Program-made: the position numbers and the translations under genes
Shown: in pieces, positions 1 through 8,645 of the stretch
How the letters are laid out: every line of letters begins with the position of its first letter
How positions within the stretch are numbered: position 1 is the first letter of the stretch
The notes under the pieces: generated by a model
Databases searched by the model: none
What the model was told of the DNA's origin: nothing
The model's input: the letters and a program-made list of their open reading frames with translations, nothing else
Source of the DNA: Rhodoferax sp.
GTDB taxonomy: Bacteria > Pseudomonadota > Gammaproteobacteria > Burkholderiales > Burkholderiaceae_C
Assembly: GCF_030646845.1 (NCBI RefSeq)
Contig: NZ_JAUSLE010000048.1
Location: 1-60,358 of the forward strand
Length of the DNA: 60,358 bases
Reading direction: 5' to 3'

Positions 1-1
1 C

Positions 2-502
2 AAGGAAATCAAATCACTCATCAACGCCAGTGTGGAGCGCGTCGAACACGGCACCACCCTGGTGGACCAGGCCGGCACCACCATGACCGAGGTGGTCAGC
101 AGCATTCGCCGCGTCACCGACATCATGGGCGAGATCAGTGCTGCCAGCAGCGAACAGGCCTCCGGCGTGGCGCAGGTCGGCGAAGCGGTCACCCAGATGG
201 ACCAGGCCACCCAGCAGAACGCTGCGCTGGTCGAGCAAATGGCGGCGGCGGCCAGCAGCCTCAAGTCGCAGGCACAGGAACTGGTGCAGGTGGTGGCGGT
301 GTTCAAGGCGGGGGCGAACGAGGGCCACCAGGGCATTGCCCTTCCAGGTGCCGCGGTCCGGTCTCACAAACCCGGCGCGCCACCCTACAAGGGAACCGAT
401 CGTCGCGGCGCCGGCATTCCCAAGGGAGCCGCTGCCAGGAGCGCAGCAAGCCCCCAGCCTGATCGCGCTATGACGAAGCCGGGAATTGCAGTGAATCGGT
501 GA
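2..502 (+). CDS. Methyl-accepting chemotaxis protein, C-terminal fragment
   Basis: Partial gene whose 5' end lies outside the window; the reading frame is open from base 2. The visible 166 residues are the membrane-distal half of an MCP signalling hairpin, with the typical EISAASSEQASGVAQVGEAV and QNAALVEQMAAAA stretches. The tail (SLKSQAQELVQVVAVFKAG plus a low-complexity end) is typical of Comamonadaceae receptors. It would signal through CheW/CheA. No ligand domain is visible, so the stimulus is unknown. Its 3' end overlaps the convergent gph gene by 35 bp. Confidence 0.93.
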   Translation, partial: KEIKSLINASVERVEHGTTLVDQAGTTMTEVVSSIRRVTDIMGEISAASSEQASGVAQVGEAVTQMDQATQQNAALVEQMAAAASSLKSQAQELVQVVAVFKAGANEGHQGIALPGAAVRSHKPGAPPYKGTDRRGAGIPKGAAARSAASPQPDRAMTKPGIAVNR

Positions 503-1211
503 AGGCGTCGGCGTCCACGGCGCGCACGGGCTCGCCGTGGTTGTAGCCGTAGGTGACCAGCAGCACCGGGCAATTCGCGGCACGCGCGGCACGGGCGTCA
601 TTGCTGGAGTCGCCAATCATCAGAGTCCGGTGCGGCGCGCAATGCAGCGCTTCACAGGTCTTGAGCAAGGGCAGGGGGTCCGGTTTCTTGCGCTCGAAGG
701 CATCGCCGCCAAACGTTACCTCAAAAAAGCCGTCCAGCCCCTTGGCCTTGAGCAGGGCGACGGCAAACGCCGTGGGCTTGTTGGTCAGGCAGGCCATTTT
801 CAAACCGGCAGCCTGGAGCTGCTCCAGGCCAGCCTGAACCCCCGGGTAGAGCGTCGCGTGCTGTCCATTGACGGCCAGGTAATGGCCCTGGTAACTTTGC
901 CAGGCCTGGGGGTAGAGGTGCTCCGGCCAGGTACTCTCCAGGGCATCCGACACCGCTGCGCTTGCTCCTGAATTAATAGCTTCCTGCGCCCTGTTGACGT
1001 GCGCCAGGACCATTTTTATTAGATGCTCCGAGCCTTTTCCGACCAGGCGGGCGACGGTGGCGCGATCGATCCGGTGGTTGCCAAAAGGGGCCGGCAAGTC
1101 GCCCAGCATGCGGTTGAGCGCCACACAGAAATCATCGAGGGTGTCGACCATCGTGCCGTCGAGATCCACGATGACGGCGTCCACATCAAACTGCCCGAAC
1201 ACGCGCGTCAT
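468..1211 (-). CDS. gph: Phosphoglycolate phosphatase (HAD superfamily)
   Basis: A 247-residue HAD hydrolase. Motif I is DLDGTMVDT (residues 17-25), motif II lies around CLTNKP, and the late motif is MIGDSSNDARAARAA. Length and order fit bacterial Gph, which dephosphorylates 2-phosphoglycolate in the cytoplasm. It is the last gene of the gsp operon: its ATG overlaps the gspF stop (ATGA). The segment LAHVNRAQEAINSG is encoded by a copy of the dispersed mini-repeat (971-1020), inserted in the cap region without breaking the frame. Confidence 0.93.
   Translation of the reverse strand: MTRVFGQFDVDAVIVDLDGTMVDTLDDFCVALNRMLGDLPAPFGNHRIDRATVARLVGKGSEHLIKMVLAHVNRAQEAINSGASAAVSDALESTWPEHLYPQAWQSYQGHYLAVNGQHATLYPGVQAGLEQLQAAGLKMACLTNKPTAFAVALLKAKGLDGFFEVTFGGDAFERKKPDPLPLLKTCEALHCAPHRTLMIGDSSNDARAARAANCPVLLVTYGYNHGEPVRAVDADAFTDSLQFPASS
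971..1020 (+). repeat. Dispersed in-gene mini-repeat, copy 1 (within gph)
   Basis: Carries the element landmarks AATAGCT, then CCTGCGC about 3 bases on, then a GGACCATTTTTATT end. It resembles the intergenic copy at 60201-60252. It lies inside gph, opposite to gene sense, and is translated in frame. Confidence 0.5.
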
Positions 1212-2446
1212 TTGACCAGTTGGTTGAGTTGAATGATCGGTAACAGAACGGCCAGCACGATCAGCATCACGACAACGCCCATGGCCACGATGAGCAGCGG
1301 CTCCAGCAGCGTGGCCAGTTGCATGGCGCGACGCGCCACTTCGGCGCTCAGTTGCCTGGCGGCACGCTGGAGCATCAGGGGCAGTTGGCCGGTCTGCTCG
1401 CCCAGGCGGGCGAACATGCTCAACAATGCGGGAAAGCGTTTCTTCTGCGACAGGGCCGAGGCCAGCGGAGCACCTTCGCGCACCAGCACCAGCGCGTCCA
1501 GCGCGTCGGCGCGCATCGCGCGGTTGGACAGCGTCTCGGCTGCGGCCGCCAGCGCCTTCAGGATAGGTACACCCGCAGCCGCCAGCATGGCCAGCGTGCT
1601 GGCAAAACGTGCCGTGTTGTAACTGCGCGCCAGCTTGCCCAGAATCGGCAGCGTCAGCCAGGCCGCGTCAAAGCGCTCCCGAAAAATCGCATTGGCCAGC
1701 GCCAAACGGGCGCCAATCGCCATGAGGACAATGGCAATCAACATGAGCCAGCCATAGCTCCGCACAAAGTCGCTCATGCCGATCATGAGGACCGTCAAAA
1801 GGGGCAGTGCCCGCTTGCTGCCGGCAAACACAGTCGCCACTTGGGGTACCACGTAGGTCACCAGAAACAGCACGATCACAATTGCCACCAGGGACACGAT
1901 GGCCGGGTAGAGCGCCGCGCCAATGAGTTTGGCTTTCAGTGCCTGCTGCTCTTCCAGGTCATCGGCCAGGCGTTCCAGCACCAGGCCCAGGTTGCCGCTC
2001 TGTTCGCCCGCACCAATGACGGCACCGTAGATGGCCGAGAACTCATGCGGATGCTGCGCCAGCGCCTTGGCAAAGGTTGATCCGCCGTTCACCTCGGCGC
2101 GCAGGGTGGCGACCAGATGACGTTGCGGCTCTGACTCGGCTTCATCGGACAGGGAGGTCAAGGCCCGCTCCAGGGGCAGCCCTGAGGACACCAGGCCGGC
2201 CAGCTGGCGCGTCCAGATGCCCAGACCGGTGGCGTTGAAGACACGCCGCCTGAACCTGTCGGTACGCCCCAGGATTGCGCTCTTGCCCGGTACCTGACCG
2301 CCCTCGGCGCCCACGGCCTCGACGTTGAGCGGCACCATGGCCTGGCCGCGCAACATGCCGCGCGCTGATCGGGCGGAGTCGGCCTCGATCACGCCTTTGC
2401 GGGTTTGTCCCTCGGCAGTCAGCGCTTCAAATGAATAGACCGGCAT
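1208..2446 (-). CDS. gspF: T2SS inner-membrane platform protein GspF
   Basis: A 412-residue platform protein with two T2SF domains (about residues 75-200 and 280-400). Hydrophobic segments lie around VSLVAIVIVLFLVTYVVPQV, WLMLIAIVLMAIGARLALA and the C-terminal IVAMGVVVMLIVLAVLLPII. The start MPVYSFEALTAEGQ is the family N-terminus. GspF couples the GspE ATPase to pseudopilus assembly. It is separated from gspE by 114 bp containing a family-type intergenic repeat, and its stop overlaps gph. Confidence 0.96.
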   Translation of the reverse strand: MPVYSFEALTAEGQTRKGVIEADSARSARGMLRGQAMVPLNVEAVGAEGGQVPGKSAILGRTDRFRRRVFNATGLGIWTRQLAGLVSSGLPLERALTSLSDEAESEPQRHLVATLRAEVNGGSTFAKALAQHPHEFSAIYGAVIGAGEQSGNLGLVLERLADDLEEQQALKAKLIGAALYPAIVSLVAIVIVLFLVTYVVPQVATVFAGSKRALPLLTVLMIGMSDFVRSYGWLMLIAIVLMAIGARLALANAIFRERFDAAWLTLPILGKLARSYNTARFASTLAMLAAAGVPILKALAAAAETLSNRAMRADALDALVLVREGAPLASALSQKKRFPALLSMFARLGEQTGQLPLMLQRAARQLSAEVARRAMQLATLLEPLLIVAMGVVVMLIVLAVLLPIIQLNQLVK

Positions 2447-2479
2447 CGTGTTGCTCTGGCTTATCCCGCAGACGGGCCG

Positions 2480-2555
2480 CAGCGCCGGGCCGCCCCAAGC
2501 AGGGCCGGCCCCCTCGGAGGGCAGCGCAGCACACGAAGTGACAAGCGTGGGGGCA
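2480..2555. repeat. GC-rich intergenic repeat between gspE and gspF
   Basis: The only sizeable gap inside the gsp operon. The sequence pattern (CCGGGCCGCCCCAAGC, then CCCCCTCGGAGGGCAGCGC, then CACGAAGTG and CGTGGGGGC) is one I recall as a recurrent intergenic element in Comamonadaceae genomes. It can fold through CCCCCTCGGAGGG-type pairing. Only one copy is seen here. Confidence 0.5.
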
Positions 2556-2560
2556 CCATA

Positions 2561-3973
2561 TCAGTCGCGCGTGACGCGCACCAGCTCTTCGCGCGAGGTG
2601 ACGCCACTTTGAATCAGCCGTTCCCCGTCCTCGCGCATCAGGGTCATGCCGGCGGCCAGGGCGGCAGCGCGAATGTCGGCCTCCGAGGCACGGCTGTGAA
2701 TCTGGGCGCGGATGGCGTCATCCGTGACCAGCAGTTCAAACACGCCACTGCGACCCGCGTAGCCGGTCTGGCCACAGCGATCGCAGCCCGGCGCAGTCCA
2801 CGCGCCGGCCACGTTCACGCGGCAGTGCAGGCAGAGCTTGCGCACCAGCCGCTGCGCCAGCACGCCCAGCAGCGATGAGCTCAGCAGAAATGGCTCCACG
2901 CCCATGTCGGTCAGCCGCGTCACTGCACTCGTCGCGTCGTTGGTATGCAGTGTGGCCAGCACCAGATGGCCGGTGAGCGAGGCCTGGATCGCAATCTGGG
3001 CGGTCTCGAAATCGCGGATCTCGCCGATCATGATGACATCCGGGTCCTGCCGCAATATGGCGCGCAAGGCCTTGGCAAAGGTGAGGTCGATCTTGGCGTT
3101 GACCTGGGTCTGCCCAACGCCCGCCAGCTCATACTCAATCGGGTCTTCCACCGTCATGATGTTGCTACGCCCGGCGTCCAGGCGGCTCAGGGCGGCGTAC
3201 AGCGTGGTGGTCTTGCCCGAGCCGGTGGGGCCGGTGACCAGGATGATGCCGTGGGGCTGCGTCACGAGGTGTTCGAAGCGCCGCAGCACTTCGCCCTGCA
3301 TGCCCAGCGCTTCCAGGCTCAGGCGGTCTTCCGATTTGTCGAGCAGGCGCAGCACCGCGCGCTCACCATGCGCGCTGGGCAGGGTGCTGACGCGCACATC
3401 CACGGCACGCGTGCCAATGCGCAGGGAAATGCGGCCGTCCTGCGGCAGGCGCCGCTCCGCAATATCCAGATCGGCCATGATCTTCAGGCGCGAAATCAAT
3501 GCGGCATGCAGCGCCCGGTTGGGTTGCACCACTTCGCGCAGGGTACCGTCGACGCGAAAACGCACACTGGAGTGGCGCTCATAGGGCTCGATGTGGATGT
3601 CGCTGGCGCCGTCACGCGCGGCCTGTGTCAGCAGCGCATTGAGCATGCGAATGATGGGTGCGTCGTCCGAGGTTTCCAGCAGATCCTCGATCGCCGGCAG
3701 ATCCTGCATCATGCGCGACAGGTCGGCGTCACTCTCCACCTCGCTCACCACGGCCGCGGCACTCGACTCACCCTGGGCGTAGGCGGCACTGATGCGCTGA
3801 ATCAGGGCCGGGGCAGCCAGCGCCTGCAGATGGCGCACCGGGTACTTGCGCATGACCTCGCCCAGGGCATTGGCTCCCGAGTCCGGGTGCACGCACAGCG
3901 TCAGGTCACCGGACTGGTCCTCCAGCAGCAACTGGTGGGTTCGGGCAAACGCGTAGGGCAGCGGGTAGCGCAT
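2561..3973 (-). CDS. gspE: T2SS assembly ATPase GspE
   Basis: A 470-residue secretion ATPase. Walker A is [10 protein letters not shown] (about residues 248-257), the Asp/Walker B region is [12 protein letters not shown], and the His box is [13 protein letters not shown] tetracysteine zinc motif (CLHC, then CDRC) sits near residue 390. The N-terminus binds GspL and the C-terminal half hydrolyses ATP to drive pseudopilus growth. All catalytic motifs are intact. It follows gspD by 18 bp. Confidence 0.97.
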   Translation of the reverse strand: MRYPLPYAFARTHQLLLEDQSGDLTLCVHPDSGANALGEVMRKYPVRHLQALAAPALIQRISAAYAQGESSAAAVVSEVESDADLSRMMQDLPAIEDLLETSDDAPIIRMLNALLTQAARDGASDIHIEPYERHSSVRFRVDGTLREVVQPNRALHAALISRLKIMADLDIAERRLPQDGRISLRIGTRAVDVRVSTLPSAHGERAVLRLLDKSEDRLSLEALGMQGEVLRRFEHLVTQPHGIILVTGPTGSGKTTTLYAALSRLDAGRSNIMTVEDPIEYELAGVGQTQVNAKIDLTFAKALRAILRQDPDVIMIGEIRDFETAQIAIQASLTGHLVLATLHTNDATSAVTRLTDMGVEPFLLSSSLLGVLAQRLVRKLCLHCRVNVAGAWTAPGCDRCGQTGYAGRSGVFELLVTDDAIRAQIHSRASEADIRAAALAAGMTLMREDGERLIQSGVTSREELVRVTRD

Positions 3974-3991
3974 GGCAGCCTTTCAGCCCAC

Positions 3992-6082
3992 TCAGGGTTG
4001 CGTTGTGGGGGCCGGTGCTGGCGCCGGGCGGGCGACGGGCGGGGCAGGCAACAGAGGGGCCTCATTGATCGGCACCAACTGGCTCGGCACCGGTTGCGAG
4101 TCCCGGAGACCCGAGCGCATCAAGTCATAGCGATCCAGTGACAGCCGTTCGGTGGCCTGCGCGTCGCGCACCACCACCGGACGCAAAAACACCATCAGGT
4201 TGGTTTTCTTGCGGGTGCGTGCCTCGCTTTTGAACAGGTTGCCAAAGAAGGGCACGTCGCCTATCACCGGCACTTTCTCCTGGTTGCCGGAATACTCGTC
4301 CTGCAACAGGCCGCCCAGCACCACGATGGCGCCATCTTCCACCAGCACATTGGATTCGATGGTGCGCTTGTTGGTGGTAGGGCCGTTGCTGGCGTTGACG
4401 GTCGAGGCCAGCACGCTGGACACCTCCTGGTAAATCGCCAGTTTGACGGTGCCGTTTTCGCTGATCTGCGGCTTGACCTTGAGGGTCAGGCCCACGTCCT
4501 TGCGCTCGATGGTCTGGAACGGATTGACGGTGTTGCTGCTGCTGCCGGTGTTGGTGAATTGGCCGGTCACAAACGGAACGTTCTGGCCAATCACGATTTT
4601 GGCCTCCTCGTTGTCCAGTGTCAGCAAATTGGGTGTCGAGAGTACGTTGCCGCTGCCGCTTTCCTCCAGAAAACGCGCCAGAAAGCCCAGCACGTAGACC
4701 CCATTGGTCTGTCGCGCGGCGCCGATGTTGAAGCCACGCCCTGGCGCCACGGAGCCCGTGGCACCCTGCGTTGCCAGGTTGATGATGTTGTTACCGCCGG
4801 CGCCGAAGTTGGTTCCCAGCAAGCCAATGACGGTGTCACCGTTTTTACCCAGCGCGCCCTGCCACTGAATGCCGAATTCGGCAGCCCGGTCGGCGCTGAC
4901 TTCGGCGATCAGGCTTTCCACAAACACCTGGGCCCGTCGTGCATCGAGTTGGTCGATGACCGCGCGCAACTGGCGGTATTGCGGCTCGGGCGCGGTGATG
5001 ATGAGCGCATTGGTGGCGGGGTCGGCCTGCACCTGCCCGCCCGACGTCGCCGCTGCGGCAGGTGAGCTGCTCACTGCCCCTGCTGTTGGTGTGGCGCTGG
5101 GCGCCGCCGCCACGCGGGTCTCGCCGCTCATGGCGGCGCGCAAGGTGGCCGCCAGTTTGGTGGCGTCGGCATTCTTGAGGTACACCACATGAATGTTGCC
5201 GGCCGCGCCATTGGTGCCCGCGGCTGCCGGCTGGTCGAGCTTGTCCACCAACGATTTGACCAACGCCAGCCGCGCCGGGTTGGCGGCGCGCAGGATCAGG
5301 GTATTGCTGCGCGGTTCGGCCACCAGCAGGGTCTTGTATGAGGTGTCGGCTTGACCCGCTGGCGCCGGTCCGCCAGACGACTCCACCAGCCGCAGCACCA
5401 GCGGCGCCAGATCGACGGCAATGGCGTGTCTGAGCGGCAGCACCTCGACCTCGGTGGCGTTGGACACGTCCATGGCGGCAATGATGCGTGCCATGCGGCG
5501 CAGGTTGTCGGCATAGTCGGTGATGACCAGCGAATTGTTGCCAGGGTTGGCGTTGATCGTGTTGTTGGGGCTGATCAGCGGGCGCAGTATCGGCACCAGG
5601 TTGTTGGCTGACTCGAAGTTCAGCCGAAAAATCTGCGTCGTGATCTGGTTGCCCATGGCACCGCCGCTTGCGCCATCGCCGACTGACACCGCGCCACTTT
5701 GCAGCTTGGCATCCGCTTCCGGCACCACTTTGTACAAGCCGGCGGACTCCACCATGGTGAAACCCTGCAGGCGCAGTGCGGCCAGGAACTGGTTCATGGC
5801 CACCCGGGGGCTCACCGGTTTGTCCGTGACCAGTGAGAGAGTTCCCTTGACGCGCGGGTCGACCACGACGTTGAAGCCCGTGATGCTGGCCATGGTGCGT
5901 GCCACGGCCTCAATCTCGGCATTGCTGAAGTTCAGTGTGACGAACTCGCCAGTTCTGCTCGCTTCGGGGTTGGTCTGCGCTTGCAGGTTTAGAGAAAAAA
6001 GGCCTATGGCCCCCGCCAATAAAGCGCAAGTAGCTATTGAATGAATAGCATGTGATGCGGGCCGAAAGATGCGGAATTTCAT
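3992..6082 (-). CDS. gspD: T2SS outer-membrane secretin GspD
   Basis: A 696-residue secretin. It has an N-terminal signal sequence, N0-N3 domains (FVTLNFSNAEIEAVARTMAS opens N0), a Ser/Ala-rich linker in N3, and the secretin core ending in the family signature VPVIGDVPFFGNLFKS. It then runs into a Pro/Ala-rich tail. It forms the outer-membrane gate through which folded substrates leave. The hydrophobic core of its signal peptide (IHSIATCALLAGAIGLFSLN) is encoded by a mini-repeat copy (5994-6042), which is unusual for an essential targeting sequence. Confidence 0.96.
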   Translation of the reverse strand: MKFRIFRPASHAIHSIATCALLAGAIGLFSLNLQAQTNPEASRTGEFVTLNFSNAEIEAVARTMASITGFNVVVDPRVKGTLSLVTDKPVSPRVAMNQFLAALRLQGFTMVESAGLYKVVPEADAKLQSGAVSVGDGASGGAMGNQITTQIFRLNFESANNLVPILRPLISPNNTINANPGNNSLVITDYADNLRRMARIIAAMDVSNATEVEVLPLRHAIAVDLAPLVLRLVESSGGPAPAGQADTSYKTLLVAEPRSNTLILRAANPARLALVKSLVDKLDQPAAAGTNGAAGNIHVVYLKNADATKLAATLRAAMSGETRVAAAPSATPTAGAVSSSPAAAATSGGQVQADPATNALIITAPEPQYRQLRAVIDQLDARRAQVFVESLIAEVSADRAAEFGIQWQGALGKNGDTVIGLLGTNFGAGGNNIINLATQGATGSVAPGRGFNIGAARQTNGVYVLGFLARFLEESGSGNVLSTPNLLTLDNEEAKIVIGQNVPFVTGQFTNTGSSSNTVNPFQTIERKDVGLTLKVKPQISENGTVKLAIYQEVSSVLASTVNASNGPTTNKRTIESNVLVEDGAIVVLGGLLQDEYSGNQEKVPVIGDVPFFGNLFKSEARTRKKTNLMVFLRPVVVRDAQATERLSLDRYDLMRSGLRDSQPVPSQLVPINEAPLLPAPPVARPAPAPAPTTQP
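5994..6042 (-). repeat. Dispersed in-gene mini-repeat, copy 2 (encodes GspD signal peptide)
   Basis: On the minus strand it reads ATTCAATAGCTACTTGCGC, then GGCGGGGGCCATAGGCC, then a T-rich end. These are the full landmarks of the element. It is read in frame as the hydrophobic core of the GspD signal peptide. Confidence 0.6.
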
Positions 6083-6088
6083 GCGGAA

Positions 6089-6886
6089 TCAACCCACTTT
6101 CATGATGGAGCGTGCGCCGTCGCGGCGCCCGATGATGTTCAGAAGATTGGACAAGGCATCCAGGCGCTCAGGGCTGGCGCTCGCCGTCCCCTCAAACCGT
6201 AGTTTTGATCCTACCCATTGGCCGCTGCCGACCAATTGTAGGCTGCCCTCCAGTGTTTCAAGCGCAAAGGAGGGCGTCGCACCCCCCATCAGGATGACAC
6301 GGTAGCTGCCCATGGGCCTCAGGGTGGAGAGGCGTGAGGAGATCTGCGTGGCATCCAGCTGGGCACGCCCGGCCATCGACATGCGCCCCTCGGTCCACTC
6401 CAGCGCGAGCCCCTGCGTTGCCAAGATCAGTTGACCCTCGGGCTGCACCGTGTTCCACGGCGTACCCAGCCCGGCCAGCCATTGCGCCGGCCATTGGGAC
6501 AGGCTGTCGGCCAGCACCAGCCGGGCGCCGCCCCAGCGTGGCAGCAGGCTCAATCGCAATGGCTGCTCCATGCAGCAGTCGGCGTGCAGACGGACAAGCA
6601 CACCGGACCAGTTGGGGCGAATCAACCACGCCAGCCGGCCGGGCAAGGCGGCGGCGTCCGCACTGCCGGCACCGCCGGACAGCACCAGCTGAGCCGACCC
6701 GTTCCAGACCGTGCCGCGGGCATCCTGAAAAACAACCCGTCCGCCCGATCCCTGCTGCAAAGCCGCCGTCAACCAGCGGGCCGGCGCATTCAGCAGCGTC
6801 GCCAGCACCAGGCCCAGCAAAGCCCCCGCCAGAGCCCATGCCCACGGGGATGTCGCTTGAGAAGTGCGTTGTTTGATGCGGGGCAT
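6089..6886 (-). CDS. gspN: T2SS protein GspN
   Basis: About 265 residues, with one N-terminal membrane anchor (WAWALAGALLGLVLATLL) and a beta-rich periplasmic domain typical of GspN. GspN is an accessory component whose role is not well settled. I chose the ATG at 6886; a TTG 45 bp upstream would overlap gspM. It sits between gspM and gspD in the order used by many betaproteobacterial gsp operons. The gap to gspD is 6 bp. Confidence 0.85.
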   Translation of the reverse strand: MPRIKQRTSQATSPWAWALAGALLGLVLATLLNAPARWLTAALQQGSGGRVVFQDARGTVWNGSAQLVLSGGAGSADAAALPGRLAWLIRPNWSGVLVRLHADCCMEQPLRLSLLPRWGGARLVLADSLSQWPAQWLAGLGTPWNTVQPEGQLILATQGLALEWTEGRMSMAGRAQLDATQISSRLSTLRPMGSYRVILMGGATPSFALETLEGSLQLVGSGQWVGSKLRFEGTASASPERLDALSNLLNIIGRRDGARSIMKVG

Positions 6887-6917
6887 GGGACGACGGTGTG
6901 TGCGCTCAAGCGCAAGC

Positions 6918-7400
6918 TCAGGGCGTGCCAAGGCTCAGCACCAGGGTGCCATCCCATGTGCCTGCGCCGCTTCGCGTCAGGCGCGCCTCGGAGGGCGCGA
7001 CGCGCGCATTCAGGCGAGCCTGCGCCAGCCACTGCGCCAGGGCATCGGCCGAGGCCCCCTTGAGCGTGACCGTCACCCGCTCACCCGCCACAGCCATCTG
7101 CGCCGTGGCACCAAACTGTTGTTTGACAGACGCTTCCAGCATGCGCCGGGCGTCGTCAGGCGCCATCCGGGGCTGGGCCTGCAATGTCTTGACCTGCTGC
7201 TGCAGGCGCTGCACCTGCTGCAGTTGCGCGTCCAGTGACAGGTGCTGGCTCTCGGCAGCCCGCAGGGTTGCCAGCGCCGGCGCCAGACCAACCCACCACA
7301 ACAAAGCAGCCAGCACCAGCGCCAGTGCGGCCAGCATCAGATGCTGCTCGCGGCGGGAAATCCCGTTCCAGCGGGCTTGAAGGAGGGGGGGCAATTTCAT
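6918..7400 (-). CDS. gspM: T2SS inner-membrane protein GspM
   Basis: 160 residues. A short cytoplasmic N-terminus (RWNGISRREQ) is followed by a single membrane helix (LMLAALALVLAALLWWVGL), a coiled-coil-like Gln/Leu stretch and a small ferredoxin-like periplasmic domain. GspM partners GspL in the platform. Its ATG overlaps the gspL stop (ATGA), indicating translational coupling. Confidence 0.9.
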   Translation of the reverse strand: MKLPPLLQARWNGISRREQHLMLAALALVLAALLWWVGLAPALATLRAAESQHLSLDAQLQQVQRLQQQVKTLQAQPRMAPDDARRMLEASVKQQFGATAQMAVAGERVTVTLKGASADALAQWLAQARLNARVAPSEARLTRSGAGTWDGTLVLSLGTP

Positions 7401-8626
7401 GGTGCCGAAACCTGTTTGATGATAACGTTGTCGCCCTCGGCAGTGGCCGCGTAGCCCTGCGCCTGCAGTTTGAAGGCAAGCTGCGACATGTCCGCGGCCG
7501 GCAGCTTGAGCCCTTTCATTCGAACTTCGCCCGCTACAAATTCAATAGCATCTGGTGCTTTATTGGCGAAGGCCAGGGCGCCAAACATGCCCAACATGGT
7601 CTCCATGTCGCGCCCCGTCGCGACGCCGCTGGCCCGTTGCAGTGCAGCCACTTCGCGGGCCATCTGCAGCGGCGCGTCCACCACCACCCGCACATTGGGA
7701 AAGGTGCTGGTCAGCACCTCGCGAATGGCCACCCGTTTTGCGTTGATCCGGGCTTCCTCTTTCCGGGCCCAGGCGTTCAAGCCGACGAGGTTGACCGCCA
7801 GCAAGGCCAGCAGCGCGACACGGGCTGCGCGCCAGCGGGGCGCCCGCACCAGGCTGCCCAGCCCGGCCGACAAACGCTTCCAAGTTCGGGTGCGACTGGA
7901 GCTCAGCAGGTCAAATTGCGCCAGGTTCCAGGGCGACTGAATCGCCAGCAGACGGCGCTGCGCACTTTGCTGCAGCGTGACGTTGCGCTGGAAAAGCTGC
8001 TCTGCCAGGGCCGCTACGGCGGGTTCGGCCACAATGCCGGCCGTGTCGGGCCAGTTCAACAGTGCCACTGACGCTGCGGACAAGGGCCACACCGCCACAC
8101 CGCCCCGGGCGGTGAATACCATCTGCGCATCGTCGGGTTCGCCCATCACATAGACCGCGTCGGTGAGTGAGTCGGGCGCGAACTCCGGGACGATGCGGGC
8201 CACGGTTCGCCCAGCCTGCTCCAGCGCTTGCAGTGCACCGCGCAACCAGGCACGGTCACACACCGCCACCCACACCGGCGCATCGGCGCGGGGCTGCGGC
8301 TCGATCGCAAAATGCAGCTGCGACGTGTCGTCCAGCAGCCGCTCCTCCAGCAGTCCTTCGAGCACCGCACGCAGGCGCGAGGCGCCACCTTCCTGGAAAA
8401 AACGTCGGCCCAGCGTTCCCCGGGGCAGTTGTACCGGATGCCAGGACAGGTTGCGCGCGCTCACCAGGGCCACTACCTCGCCGCCTCTGTCATCCACCGT
8501 CGGCAACAGGGCGACCGGTGCCCGCGAGTGCTCGTCCACCGTGCTGCCATCGACAGTCAATACATGGTCGTACAGGGTGGCCGCATCGAAAGGCGCCGGG
8601 GGAAGGGTGACGATAAGGGTGGTCAT
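7397..8626 (-). CDS. gspL: T2SS platform protein GspL
   Basis: 409 residues. An actin-like cytoplasmic domain (about 1-250), which binds GspE in the family, is followed by a transmembrane helix (RVALLALLAVNLVGLNAWA) and a C-terminal periplasmic ferredoxin-like domain. The periplasmic part contains a mini-repeat copy (7538-7577) encoding part of FGALAFANKAPDAIEFVAGEV. The reading frame is preserved. Confidence 0.93.
   Translation of the reverse strand: MTTLIVTLPPAPFDAATLYDHVLTVDGSTVDEHSRAPVALLPTVDDRGGEVVALVSARNLSWHPVQLPRGTLGRRFFQEGGASRLRAVLEGLLEERLLDDTSQLHFAIEPQPRADAPVWVAVCDRAWLRGALQALEQAGRTVARIVPEFAPDSLTDAVYVMGEPDDAQMVFTARGGVAVWPLSAASVALLNWPDTAGIVAEPAVAALAEQLFQRNVTLQQSAQRRLLAIQSPWNLAQFDLLSSSRTRTWKRLSAGLGSLVRAPRWRAARVALLALLAVNLVGLNAWARKEEARINAKRVAIREVLTSTFPNVRVVVDAPLQMAREVAALQRASGVATGRDMETMLGMFGALAFANKAPDAIEFVAGEVRMKGLKLPAADMSQLAFKLQAQGYAATAEGDNVIIKQVSAP
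7538..7577 (+). repeat. Dispersed in-gene mini-repeat, copy 3 (within gspL)
   Basis: Landmarks AAATTCAATAGC, then GTGCTTTATTGGCGAAGGCC. They match the GCTTTATTGGCGGGGGCC version in gspD. The copy lies in the periplasmic domain of gspL and is translated in frame. Confidence 0.5.
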
Positions 8627-8645
8627 GCGCGGGTCTTGGTCCTCG

